Part shown: positions 13,701 through 22,960 of the stretch, one piece after another
Layout: every line of letters begins with the position of its first letter
How positions within the stretch are numbered: position 1 is the stretch's first letter
Origin: Haliotis asinina
Lineage: Eukaryota; Mollusca; Gastropoda; Lepetellida; Haliotidae
Direction: 5' to 3'
NCBI RefSeq assembly: GCF_037392515.1
Contig: NC_090280.1
Span: 22,387,118 to 22,451,117 of the forward strand
DNA length: 64,000 nt
The notes under the pieces: model-generated
The model's input: only the letters and a program-made list of their open reading frames with translations
The model's database searches: none
Told to the model about the DNA's origin: nothing
Program-made: the position numbers and the translations under genes

Positions 13701-16700
13701 TGGTTGGTTTGGTGTTTAACGACGCTCTCAGCAATATCCCAGCTATATGACAGTGGTCTGTAAATAAATGGTTCGGAACCAGACAATCAGCTGCTCAACA
13801 ACTTAAGCGTCGATCCCGTTCGTCACATTTTACGACAAGCATGGGTTGCTGAAGATTCAATTCACGGTTACTTACAACTGTGTGGTGATTGATGAACATA
13901 CACACCTATGACGAGCGCATCCTCTCTCTGAAAGTTTAAAGTGTGTGTAGTTTGCATACAAACTTCATGTTTAATCAAGGATAACTGTTTCATTGTGCGC
14001 ATGTGGATATAACCGTACATATTTAAATTTTCCACACTGATGTCCAAGACTGCTTTTCAGATATTGTACATAACACTAACTCTTTAGTAATTCGTATGAT
14101 CTGTTATTTTATGTCATCTGATTTTACTAGAATGACGTCCAGCACCAACCTACTATCTCCTCGTAGTCTCCGTCTGTGTCTGCGTCACGGGTGTATGTGA
14201 TAACGCTGGGGGAAGGAAATGTAGAAAGTGGTTGGAATCAAGGCTATATACAAAAACAATCCGCTTTCCTCAGATCCAGAATGATGCTAAGGACAAACTA
14301 GCTGTTACAGTTATATATATGCATGAATGTGTTAACAGAAAGGGTAAGCACGTTCTGCCTTATCGGTAGTTCACGCTCTTCTAACATTTGTTTAAAAGGA
14401 CAAAAACTCATAAGCGATGTGTCATTAATTCAGACTGGGCTTAATATTCCATATATACTGCTACTGTCTAGTGAAGTATAGCCAATCAAATCACTGTGTT
14501 TGCCATTAAGTGTTTCCACAATATCTTTGAAAAATAGCAGATACTACAAAGTTTTAAGTCAGCTGTTTACGCATTTTGCCTTACTCATTCGATACAGCTA
14601 CTCACCGATTATCAGGGTATCCTCTATCTGAAATAAATAATTCTGAGTAAATAGTTACATATGCACAATGTCAGATGAAAGAAATGTAAGACAAACGAAT
14701 TTTTCGTATAATTACGCATCTTTGAAGTGGAAATAAATATCTTGCTATTTGTAAAACGACATGTTTGTAGAACAAATGTCAGCTGAGGAACACCACTGTC
14801 CTGAAGCCAGTGCAAATATAAACTTGGAAACTGAAGGCCATTAAAGATGTAAATTTGTGCACACTGTTGGTGTATATCCTCTTCAAGATTTATACTCCTC
14901 TGATCCTGACGGTTAATGAAATGATTCCATACTGAACTATTTCTGAAAACCCAGAATCTCCGTATTATCATTAATCATGGAAGATCCAAAGCAAATTTTG
15001 AACAGAAACTGTGCTTGAAGTAATGTGACTTTGACATATAAACCTGATGCACACCAAGAAATACGTGCATTCCTGTATGGTCACGTGACTCATCATTTGC
15101 TGAAAATCACCTTTGCACCTGCAAATCGCGTGAAAACGCATAAAGGGAGATCGCCACATTGTCACATTGTCTTCACTCATTTAAGGAACAGGTTCAAGTC
15201 AGTCTCCAGAAGAGACATTACCATTCATGGAAGAAGCGACGGTACGATAGCGATTACGTCAGCTGGGACTGCATGCGCATAAGTATTCTATTTACTGGCG
15301 AGTCCTAATTTCATCTCAGTCATGCGTATACAAGGATCAGAGTGACGTGGACAGAGTAACGCTGACGGTTGAGTTCAGCAGGATTGAAGGAAGCCTAATG
15401 ATTTGTAGAGAGATTGGTAGTGATGGCAGGACACATGTGCACGTCTGTCATGGTCGAGTTACAGCTCAAACGTATACGTACTGAGAACAGCAGTCGCTCC
15501 TGTTCCCGGCGGCAGATCAACGCCATCACATTGTGCAACAGGACAGCCCCATACTGCTAGACGGAGCATAAACTATTTACAGGAAAACATCATTCCTGTC
15601 CTGTCGTGGCGTAACGCAAATAATTAAACATTTATCACAGTGATGCTTTTCCAAAGTAGTTCAGTATACTTTCACCGCCTCCTCTCACACTCTATACTAT
15701 CTCAAACTCTTCCTTAAAGGCCGCTTTCAGCTGTAGATGTCTCCCTGGCTCACAGACACGTTACAAACTAGACCTAGGGAGAATAAGTTAGTATAGATAG
15801 GACAAAATCATCACTTCCTTAACAATGTATCACATGTCAATATGAAGTGAAATACTTACCAAGTAGCTTTCTTCTAAATTGGCATCAGAAGCTACGTGCA
15901 AAAACATTGTTTTATGTTTTGCAGGCAAAGAAGTGGCATCAAATCAGTGCTTATTTGTATTGCTTAACATTGCTATAGGTGTATATACAAAGTTGTGAAA
16001 GGTATGTATATCAGTTGTTGGGGTGAAACGGAATAAGGTACTCCTCTGGTAACTATCTCGGCCTCCCTCACCACCTTCCTCACCAGCGTGTCGTTCTCCC
16101 ACAGTGACATTCAGTATTCAATACATATAAGAAAGTACAGAGGGGTAACGATGCACTGAACTCATGCACACACGCACGTACACTCACACGCACACGTACA
16201 CGCTCACTCAACATGAGTATGTGGTAAAGAAGTGTTTGTGAGAGAGGCCACTTCACATCACTCTCGAGTTCTAGTCATTTACTGTCACGTCACACTGTAT
16301 TACCTCCACGTCTCTGTTTTCTACAAACAACAACTATGACGACAACGGCGATGATCACAATCAGGACCGAACAGACAGCAGCCACGAGGACGATGGAAAC
16401 GACTCCAGATTCATTAAGCGAACGTGCTGAAACATTTAATATGGACAATATTCAGTTCAGTGTTGTATAATCATGTTTACTTTTTCCCAGAAACAACATC
16501 CAAGACATGTTGCTATATTTAAGGTAATGATGTAATTACAAAATACCAGACATATAATGTATACCCGGATTACAAATATAACCGGGGCTGCCCCGTATGG
16601 GTGGGTGGGTCAGCGGGTAAGTGGGTGGATGGATACGGGTGAGTGAGTAAATGAGTGACGTTTTCTGGCACTTATATCCCAGTAACATCACGCCTGTCAG

Positions 16701-19700
16701 TCAGCCAGTCAGTCAGCCAGTCAGTCAGTCAGTCAGTCAGTCAGTCAGCCAATCAGTCAGCCAGTCAGTCAGTCAGTCAGTCAGTCAGTCAGTCAGTCAG
16801 TCAGTCAGTCAGTCAGTCAGTCAGTACACTGCAAATCCACAAGAACAACGTCACTGTTTACGTCAACTCAGCAGTAGGCCATGCAACGTCGGAAACATCG
16901 GCGTTCCCATTGGTGCAGGCGAAGTTGAAGAAACGGAAATATGACTTACAGACGACCTCCAGTGTCAGGTTCCGTGATGAACTCCCATGTGTGTTGTTGA
17001 CGTGACACGTGTACTGTCCAGACACAGACACATCTACAGCTTGCATAGACAAGACAGCCTCCCTGTGCCCTGTAATCACCACCTGTCTGGATGTGTTCCA
17101 CCAGGTTACAGTGCAGGCAGGGTTACAGTCAGCAGAACATCTCATCGTTACAGACTTCCAATCTTCTACTTCCAGTTTGTCCCTTGTGCCGCCAACGTGT
17201 ATCTGGTCAGGTCCATCTGTAATGCATGTGAGATGGTCAGCTAAGAACGGAAATCTATTTCTGAGATATAAATCTAGTTTGCGTCTGTGACGTAAATGAC
17301 TGAATAAAGACAAGCTGCTTGGCTTGGCATGTGTTCTTGGGATTCATACTAATGGCAAACCTCTCTGACTCAAGTTCTGTTTTCCTCTCACAATAAGTAC
17401 AAGCTACAGCTGGGACACCGTTGTAACTCACTCACCCACTTTGTTGCTATGTGCAACTCTTGACAACATATTCGGGTGACCTTACAGTGACGTCATACCA
17501 GTGCCCCGTTCCTCAAAGCGATCTTAGCACTAAGACGATTGTAACTCCCAAACTTTACCATAGACGATTGTTACTCTAATGCTTTACCATAGACGATTGT
17601 TACTCTAATACTTTACCATAGACGATTGTTACTCTAATACTTTACCATAGACGATTGTTACTCTAATACTTTACCATAGACTTACGACAGGAACGGGACC
17701 CAGCTGCAGTTTTGACAACTTTGAAAGGATCATTGAAGCAGACCTGCCTCTAATTCCTATCCGAACTTTCACAATAATGATTTCTGTTCTGTTTACACAG
17801 CAGATGAAAGTTGTCACAAAACGGTCACTCAGAAGCAGTGTTTCAAAGATAAGTAATAGGAGGAGTTTCTGTTAACTAAAACAAGGTAATTATTACTCAC
17901 AGAGGACATCCAACACATGACGGTGACTCCAGTCAGACTCCAGCCCCTCCTCCACATCCTGGCACCTGTAGGTGTCTCCGTGGTTCTCTCCGCTGACGTG
18001 GGTTATTGTCAGGTCATCTCCACTTGTAGGAGACTCATCACCAGATTCCAGCAGGGTCTTGTCCCTCCTCCAGATGTAGGTCATGGCCAGTGGGGGGTGG
18101 TCCGGGGGTAGACTCCGGGAGGAGGAGGAGGAGCATGTGAGGGTGACATTCTCACCTGATACAGGTGAGGCAGGTCCGGTGATGGTAGGTGCGGTTGGCA
18201 TCTTTGTGAAAAAATATAACAAAGACCTTAACCTTAACGCTTGTGTCATTGTACAAGTTTTTTACTAAATCCTCTATACTTGTATTTATATACTGTTCAT
18301 TATTATCCATCTATCAAATGTTAAACAGTTTAAGTGTTCACTCGTCACGCCAAAGATCCCCACTCACTCACTCTGTCAGTGTTCCACAGTTACAACAGGG
18401 AATACGTGTTGACTGGATCTTAATGCTTCAACCCGTTTTGTTGATTAAATATGATAATTACCACACAACTACTTACTGAATCGAGTTAATAGTATTTTCC
18501 ATAGAGAGGCGGTAAAAGATGCAAGACTGATGCACTCGGATACACTTACTCATGTTAACGTGCGATAAGGCTTCTTTGTTGGCAGATATAAGTTATCACA
18601 CGAGTGTGTTTTGGGATGGTTAACATCCTGTATTGGGAAACATTATATTAAGCGAGCCTTGGTGAGCTAAATACATAGTGTTTATTCCTAATAAAGGATA
18701 CTAACCATCCCAAAACATACGAATGTGTTAACCTATTTATCATACAATGTCATTCTTATTTTAAAACTTTCTTACTACAAAAATGTGATTTCATTTGCCA
18801 CAGATCATAAAACTAAACTTCCTGATATGCCCGCATATCTATGACGTCACAAATATGTGTGTAGTAATACGTGACGTCACAAGCTCGGTGACGCAGTTTT
18901 CTAATGATCACTTATTTGACTGCGTTACGTCATGTAGTTCCCAGTTAACTTTTATGTTAAAGAACATATTGTTGTCAACAAATATTAACTTAGTTCGAAA
19001 AATGACAAGAAACACATGTGGAATTTGTGAAACTTTCATTTAAACTTTTGGTAAACAAATATAATTTTCATCCCATCGAAACAATACCCCACTATGAACT
19101 CTCCTGTCTCTTGTGTAAATTTCTCATCGGTGCCCTGACAAAAGAACGGATCAGAACCCGAACCACTAACTCTCAGATGCAAACTAGAGAGGTCATATCT
19201 ATCATTACGAGACAACAATTTTCTCTCATCAAGGCACTCACAGTGCACGGATATGTGGGCGTGTTTGTTTACAGTGTGAAAGTAGTCCTTAAAATTTGCA
19301 TATGACCTCTCTAATTTGCATCGGTATTCCGTATATGACCCCAAGGGATACCGAAAATATCCGTTGGCTTTATCCCGCCGAGAACGCTACCCTGTGTATG
19401 ATAAATACAGAAGAACCAGCATATCTCTGGAATAGTTGGCATAAACACCACACACACAATACACACATGCACACACACAATACACACATGCACACACACA
19501 ATACACACATGCACACACACAATACACACATGCACACACACACGCACGGACATATGCACACTAACATACGCACATTTGGACCCATGTCGCTATATACCAG
19601 CATACGATAATTTCACCTCACCTAAGCTTTCACTATTGGCAATACAAGGGTGAACAACTATTCATTCATGTTGGAGATGCATTAAGACAGTCAATGTTTA

Positions 19701-20386
19701 TTCTTCATGTACTACTCACGTGCTACAACGAGGACCTGTCTACATCCAGTAACATTCTCTCCATTGGTTCCCTGACAGTAGTAAGTACCAGCGTCCTGTA
19801 CAGTAACATTGTAGATGGTAAACCTCAGCTGTCCGGTCTGTGATGGTGAGTCCTCCCCGGTGTATCTGATCCAGGTCCTGTAGCCGGTGTGACTACTGTT
19901 GAGTACCACTACACGGTGTGCCTTGGGCTGGACCAGTAACGGTCTCTCAGCTACCGAACCATTCACCCATACATAATATATAAAGCTGACATTGTCTGGG
20001 TTCATGGTCATGGTAACATCTTCACCAACATGTGTAACAATGTATCGGTATCCAGTTGTCATGGAGGCAAGACCTGCACTCAAAACAAATATTGCTCATG
20101 AAAACAAGGCTAACAGTTGACACAAACACTGAAGCACATTAATTAAGCCTGCTCAATATAATACAAGCTAACAGATTCATAATATATATACAGGCATGCA
20201 AACGAAATGTAAGTCACAAATTAAAGCGTCGAAATTTGAGGCTTCGTTCAATAATATATTCGTACAAAAAAACTGGTCACTTATAAAAAGTCACGTAAAG
20301 CTCAGGATAATTCAAATGCTCTTTTCAGCTAGCACATACATACCACACACATGTAAGCCCAAAAACAGAATGTGAGTCAGAGACAT
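10531..20386 (-). CDS. Gene A: three-Ig-domain type I membrane receptor with ITAM-like tail (spliced, 12 exons)
   Basis: I read this as a cell-surface Ig-superfamily receptor: signal peptide, three Ig domains, one of two transmembrane segments, and a tyrosine-rich cytoplasmic tail. Exons, right to left: 20344-20386, 19720-20073, 17901-18203, 16950-17216, 16304-16426, 14606-14627, 14150-14205, 13906-13927, 13530-13585, 12562-12678, 11062-11077, 10531-10714. All joins keep frame. With TM2 only, the product would be 427 aa; with TM1 plus the tyrosine modules and no TM2, 481 aa. Two splice sites look damaged compared with gene B: the Ig2 acceptor (AG to AA) and the donor of the second tyrosine exon (GT to AT). 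Phases allow both exons or modules to be skipped in frame. Ligand and pathway are unknown; an immune or adhesion role is inferred from Ig domains plus the ITAM-like motif. The gene may be functional in shortened form or decaying. Confidence 0.72.
10772..10884 (-). mobile_element. SINE fragment (ACTCACTC-tailed family)
   Basis: It contains the family core CAGCAATATTCCAGCTATAT followed by GATCAACAGCGT. It is short and diverged. Confidence 0.5.
11062..11077 (-). CDS. Gene A exon 11: 16-nt microexon
   Basis: A 16-nt exon (phase 1 in, 2 out) between TTTTCAG and GTACAT, encoding DQDR with split end codons. It is present with the same length in all four units (NQDN or NQDK) and is the only phase-compatible link between TM2 and the tail exon. 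Confidence 0.65.
11250..11790. repeat. Large inverted repeat with tRNA-like heads in both arms
   Basis: Two arms of roughly 250 bp face each other around 11,512. The outer ends share CCCAAATATGACATATG and its complement; inner parts share GTAGTCTAGAC and flanks. In the right arm GGTGGCTGAGCGGG (A-box-like) and GGGTTCCAATCCC (B-box-like, one mismatch) resemble a tRNA-Leu/Ser-type head; the left arm carries the complement. It is either two head-to-head tRNA-derived SINEs or a foldback element. Unit B lacks it. Confidence 0.7.
11786..11993 (-). mobile_element. SINE copy with target-site duplication
   Basis: An internally deleted copy of the main SINE family, inserted at the right end of the inverted repeat. 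It is flanked by TGCATTTC on both sides (11778-11785 and 11994-12001). Features include TTACGACAAGCAT, GCATGGGTTGCTGAAG and the CTCACTCAC tail on the minus strand. Confidence 0.75.
12235..12370 (-). mobile_element. Diverged SINE fragment
   Basis: Weak but recognisable match to the middle and 5' parts of the family (CTACGCAAATGG, CGACAAGCATGGGTTCCTGA). Confidence 0.4.
12562..12678 (-). CDS. Gene A exon 10: transmembrane segment TM2
   Basis: The exon is 117 nt, phase 1-1, acceptor ATATCAG, donor GTATGA. It encodes GGANIDG then IVPIVAAYSVMLTAVAVVVV and CKDVK. It is a second membrane span, conserved in all four units. If used together with TM1 the tail would end up outside the cell, so alternative use of TM1 and TM2 is the simpler reading (inference). 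Confidence 0.85.
13194..13430 (-). mobile_element. SINE copy
   Basis: Nearly complete body: GCAATATTCCAGCTATATGG, AATTGGGAACCGATGACATG, CAACCAAGTCAGCGAGCC and CCCGTTAGTCGCCTCTTACG are all present. It lies in an intron of gene A. Confidence 0.8.
13530..13585 (-). CDS. Gene A exon 9: second tyrosine exon with YQEI motif (donor damaged)
   Basis: A 56-nt exon encoding LMSYHREDENDGSYQEIE, alignable without gaps to exon 7, so the 22+56-nt pair was duplicated. Genes B and D have a GTTGGT donor here; gene A has ATTGGT. Skipping exons 8 and 9 together removes 78 nt and keeps frame. Confidence 0.7.
13702..13875 (-). mobile_element. SINE variant (second subfamily)
   Basis: A related subfamily starting GGTTGGTTTGGTGTTTAACG with CAGCAATATCCCAGCTATAT and TACGACAAGCATGGGTTGCT. 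Close relatives sit at 27,452-27,655 and at the right edge of the window. Confidence 0.65.
13906..13927 (-). CDS. Gene A exon 8: 22-nt microexon, second copy
   Basis: A second 22-nt microexon, phase 1 in and 2 out, encoding RGCARH with split end codons. It follows CTTTCAG and ends at GTGTGT (GTGAGT in gene B). It is a tandem duplicate of the exon at 14606-14627. Confidence 0.65.
14150..14205 (-). CDS. Gene A exon 7: first tyrosine exon with YEEI motif
   Basis: A 56-nt exon (phase 2 in, phase 1 out) encoding VITYTRDADTDGDYEEIV. YEEI after an acidic residue is the classic preferred phosphotyrosine ligand of Src-family SH2 domains (established knowledge); use here is inferred. The donor is GTTGGT, weak but identical in all intact copies of this exon type. 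Confidence 0.72.
14606..14627 (-). CDS. Gene A exon 6: 22-nt microexon, first copy
   Basis: Between TTTCAG and GTGAGT sits a 22-nt exon (phase 1 in, phase 2 out) encoding RGYPDN with split codons at both ends. Gene B has the same exon, length and phase at 28566-28587 (KGYTFN). Preserved splice sites and phase are the main support for so short an exon. Confidence 0.65.
14628..16303 (-). other. Gene A intron between TM1 and the first microexon
   Basis: A 1.7-kb intron. It holds a plus-strand coding-like relic near 15,335-15,482 and otherwise no feature I can name. It aligns with the gene B intron at 28,588-30,384, so it predates the duplication. Confidence 0.6.
15335..15482 (+). pseudogene. 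Coding-like relic on the opposite strand
   Basis: The plus strand reads SDVDRVTLTVEFSRIEG, then MICREIGSDGRTHVHVCHGR, before a stop. The gene B intron has the same reading frame, longer, at 29,295-29,500. I cannot assign the family; two spaced Cys and alternating hydrophobics would suit a small extracellular beta domain. Confidence 0.35.
16304..16426 (-). CDS. Gene A exon 5: transmembrane segment TM1
   Basis: The exon is 123 nt, phase 1-1, acceptor TTTCAG. It encodes SRSLNESG, then a roughly 27-residue Val/Ile-rich hydrophobic stretch ending VVVC, then the basic stop-transfer RKQRRG. That is a type I orientation with the following exons in the cytoplasm. The gene B equivalent at 30385-30507 is colinear. 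Confidence 0.85.
16682..16826. repeat. (CAGT)n microsatellite
   Basis: An almost uninterrupted tetranucleotide run with a few CAGC and CAAT variants, in the intron between Ig3 and TM1 of gene A. The SQSVSQ open frames across it are artefacts of the repeat. Confidence 0.95.
16950..17216 (-). CDS. Gene A exon 4: third Ig domain
   Basis: The exon is 267 nt, phase 1-1, acceptor TTACAG, donor GTAAGT. It begins GPDQIHVGGTRDKLEVEDW and has MRCSADCNPACTVTWW followed by SGQYTCHVNNTHGSSSRNLTLEV. The canonical B-strand and F-strand Cys are present, plus two extra Cys in the B-C region that could pair with each other. It resembles the C2/I-set domains of animal adhesion and receptor proteins. Confidence 0.88.
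17532..17685. repeat. 29-bp tandem repeat, about five copies
   Basis: The unit TAGACGATTGTTACTCTAAT plus ACTTTACCA recurs every 29 bp (17561, 17590, 17619 and onward). It lies in the intron between Ig2 and Ig3 of gene A. Gene B has no expanded copy. Confidence 0.9.
17901..18203 (-). CDS. Gene A exon 3: second Ig domain (acceptor site damaged)
   Basis: An Ig-fold exon of 303 nt in the ancestral frame. It has GENVTLTC (strand B Cys), TYIWRRD (strand C Trp) and GDTYRCQ (strand F Cys), ending HVLDVL in phase 1 at a GTGAGT donor. Gene B has CACAG before the first base; gene A has CACAA. The nearest usable AG is 2 nt downstream and would shift the frame, so this exon may be skipped. Skipping keeps frame because it is phase 1-1. 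Confidence 0.8.
18609..18719. mobile_element. MITE-like palindromic insertion
   Basis: Inverted ends TGTTTTGGGATGGTTAACAT and ACTAACCATCCCAAAACA enclose about 65 bp. It is absent from the matching gene B intron. No transposase is present. Confidence 0.5.
19449..19550. repeat. CA-rich minisatellite
   Basis: Repeats of CACACACAATACACACATG, about 20 bp each. The HTHNTHMHTH and CVCMCVL open frames over it are repeat artefacts. Confidence 0.92.
19720..20073 (-). CDS. Gene A exon 2: V-like Ig domain
   Basis: The exon is 354 nt, phase 1-1, 118 codons, with acceptor TGCAG and donor GTGAGT. The fold signature is clear: the Trp of YYVWV for strand C, then GQLRFTIYNVTVQDAGTYYC for strands E-F. The usual B-strand Cys is Met here (VTMTM). 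A second Cys sits 11 residues after the F-strand Cys (TGCRQ). Several N-glycosylation sequons are present (NVS, NGS, NSS, NVT). Confidence 0.88.
20344..20386 (-). CDS. Gene A exon 1: signal peptide
   Basis: ATG at 20386 opens MSLTHILFLGLHVC, a short hydrophobic leader. The exon ends in phase 1 at a GTATGT donor. The next exon joins in frame (a shared Gly codon, then LASMTTGY). This start is preferred because the same exon is conserved in units B and C. A five-codon upstream ATG frame lies about 25 nt before it. Confidence 0.72.
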
Positions 20387-20621
20387 GTCAACTAGTGTGG
20401 TAAATTCATACTGACACACCACGCACTTTGACACTTGTTTTTGAGCGTTGAAATATTTAGTTTCGCTGGATAATATTTCCCTTTTTAAAAGCGGGTAACT
20501 TCCCGTTGGATTTTAACCTATGTTTACGTGCGCTTAACGTTACATAGTCAGTAATGAGTTGTTTACATTCATATCCACAGACAAATAATGTTGGTGACAG
20601 ATTACTCACAAAACTGCTTTT
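20387..20621 (-). promoter_or_regulatory. Conserved 5' flank of gene A (possible promoter and 5' UTR)
   Basis: The sequence just upstream of the start codon is closely matched at 34,458-34,691 and 56,771-57,000, although the intergenic DNA further out differs by insertions. It includes GAAATATTTAGTTTCGCTGG (plus strand) and an A/T-rich TTTTTAAAAGCG that might serve as a TATA element. Promoter function is inferred only from position and conservation. Confidence 0.35.
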
Positions 20622-20755
20622 GTTAAGTATTATTGCAGCTATATGGCGGCGGTTTGTATATAATCGAGTCTGGAATAGAGAATCCAGTGATCAATAGCAT
20701 GAACATCGACTGCTCAACCAAGTCAGCGAGTCACCCGATCCCGTTAGTCAGACAG
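20622..20755 (-). mobile_element. SINE fragment duplicated with the unit
   Basis: TTGCAGCTATATGGCGGCGG, GAATCCAGTGATCAATAGCA and CACCCGATCCCGTTAGTCAG mark it. Orthologous copies are at 34,692-34,826 and 57,001-57,165, so it predates the gene duplications. Confidence 0.75.
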
Positions 20756-20939
20756 ATTGTTTTATTCTTTGTCGGGGCATGTTTGCCTGTACAGTTTACA
20801 AATCATATAAGAATGGTCAAAATCTGGGTACACAAAGGTTGATCTAAGTTGAAAGATATTGTGAAGGAATAAAGTGGTTATATTGGATATCGGCTGGAAC
20901 AGTTAGTTGTCCATAATAAACATTTTGTAGCAGTGAAAA

Positions 20940-21480
20940 CTATTCATCTCGTATATACTTTTTTCTGACAAATGCAAAAAATAGGGTTGTCTGTTTGAGT
21001 TTGAGCCGACCATCATAATATGAACGGTAAAATTCTGTTTTTGGTGTATCATCGTCATTCCTATATATGCTGACTTTGAAATGGTTGTGGGGTGCTCTAT
21101 ATTTATAAAATGTCTGGATCAAATGATGATGTTTCATTTTGTTATGTATAATTCTAGGTATCCCTTTCGGGCGTAATAATGTTCTTTCGTTAACAACAAC
21201 TTGAAACAGAACTTAATCACTTTTATTTGGGTACGCGAGTTCCTTGGTCTTATAGTCTAAATATAGAGAAGCAGGTTTCATACGCTTGATGAGCCAGTCT
21301 CGATGAAAATATAATACTCAGATATTTATAATGTGTCACTAACAGTCACTCAGAGTGATGACGTTATGGAGCACAATAATAGCTGATGTGTCGAGATTCA
21401 GTTCCAAACCCCACGTAGGCAAAACGATTCCAGAAAATTCAGTTGTCTTTTCCAGACTTACAACTGGTCTCTGAAATGAA
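20940..21480 (-). mobile_element. Non-LTR retrotransposon relic (C-terminal reverse transcriptase part)
   Basis: Minus-strand fragments read LELNLDTSAIIVLHN and VTHYKYLSIIFSSRLAHQA, typical of the region after the RT catalytic core of LINEs, then IKFCFKLLLTKEHYYA. Frames are broken. Counterparts are in the other spacers (34,970-35,560 and 57,500-58,150). The clade is not assigned. Confidence 0.5.
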
Positions 21481-22679
21481 CATATTTTACTTAAAAAGGT
21501 AAAGGTAAACAGCACTTCAGTACACTCTGCTTTTCTCTGCTGCCTTAATTTTCTGAAACCGGCCTGGATTGCCTCAACAAAGTTCTAAGTGCTAAATCTG
21601 CTACATGTTCAGACATTAACTCGCAACGTTCACCCGAAGAAGGAAAGAGTTCACTGAGAAATTAAAGGGATTCCACAAGAGGACATAGGGAGACTACACG
21701 GAGAGCACAGGGGTCAGACGATGAAAGTAAAGTTTTAGTTGCTCTGTCGCCACAAATGCCGTGGTCCAGGGGTGTGATGTCGGGTCTCTGGACGACGCCG
21801 TAAAAGGTGAAAAGTCTGACAAACATTCTACAGTTTATTTCAATGGTGATGAGGTGTTGTGGGGAACTTTTATAAAAGAGCAGGCACCCACTGAGCAAAA
21901 TATTACATTTAAAACAAGAAAGACATATGGACAATATGGCCAAAATATATATACTACAATCTCATGGTTAAATATCACATGACAATTTGTCAATATCAAA
22001 GACATTTAATTCACCAATTCATTGACTGTCTGTCACTGTGCCAAGTAATGGGGTTACTGTCATGGGGGACAAAATAAGCACATGTCCATGGTCAGATTCA
22101 CAACTGAAACAGACTGTATTTAGAACAAATACCCAGACAGTTGTATTAAGTTAATGTTTTCATACGTTGTAATTAATAATTAATATATTTGAATGTTTAA
22201 TGTTTACTCTATGTTGCTATTTAATAAATTGAGGCCTAACCTAATTTAGGATAAATTATTGAAGAAGATTGTCTCACCTGTATAAAAGAGAAGGTCTCTC
22301 AAAGGAGCAGGCACCCACTGAGAGGCAACATACAGGTGAGCAATTATAAAGAACCACCAGGGCCAATGAAAACCAAGAAAACAGTTGTGGACATAAGGAG
22401 CCAAACAAGGACAGGTAAATACTAAAAAGGAAGTAAGGCTATGGATAGAAAAGAAGAATTGAAGAGAACTGGGATGATTCCCAATTCAGAAAAAGCTGGT
22501 GGGTATTTTTAGAAAATTCAAGATGGAGGCCAGTGTTAGTAAACATAGAAAAGACACCACAATGAAATGGATGACATGGGTGTTATTACAGCACCCAACT
22601 GACACTTAAGGTAATTTTAACATTCTTTTTGTTTTGATTTATATGTATATATATGCAATATATATGACCAATGATGCCA

Positions 22680-22960
22680 ACCTTATGCCAAATTTATTTA
22701 CAAAATATGCCACACTGCTACAGTAACAAGTCGCCTCTTCCTTTGAAGACGCTCCCATACGTCGTAAAACTTTGCCGTCGTTTCTGAACAGACTGATCCA
22801 ACATTCATCTGTAGACAGCACTCTCTACCAATCACGTCGCTGCCACCGACGTACAGTTGTAGTAGGCGTCAGCGGTGTAAACGGGTCAAAGCCTATGCAC
22901 GGAAGGGGCGGTAGGCTTACCAGCCATACCAAGTCGTGGAAAGACTCCTCGTGTCCCGAT
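22680..22960 (-). mobile_element. Possible Tc1/mariner transposase relic
   Basis: The minus strand reads LSTDECWISLFRNDGKVLRR, resembling the DE-containing catalytic region of Tc1-like transposases, within otherwise broken frames. It lies in the A-specific insert. The identification is by eye. Confidence 0.35.

Larger units (their letters stand above)
18204..19719 (-). other. Gene A intron between the V-like and second Ig exons
   Basis: About 1.5 kb. It contains an A-specific MITE-like palindrome (18,609-18,719) and a CA-rich minisatellite (19,449-19,550). The remainder aligns with gene B (32,723-33,806) and shows no other signal. Confidence 0.6.

Noticed and set aside
16651-17005. SQSVSQ-rich open frames on the plus strand
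   Set aside because: They are translations of the CAGT microsatellite and then of the antisense of the Ig3 exon.
16858-17313. A standalone 151-codon gene starting at 17313
   Set aside because: The frame is an Ig exon plus intron read-through; the acceptor and donor at 17216 and 16950 fit the exon model and the gene B copy.
19239-19245. V(D)J-type recombination heptamer CACAGTG near the V-like exon
   Set aside because: A single heptamer with no spacer-placed nonamer, also present in gene B by descent; chance occurrence.
19296-19610. HTHMHTHNTH-rich and CVCMCVL-rich open frames, also at 33,428-33,740
   Set aside because: They are produced by the CA-rich minisatellite in the Ig intron, in every frame.
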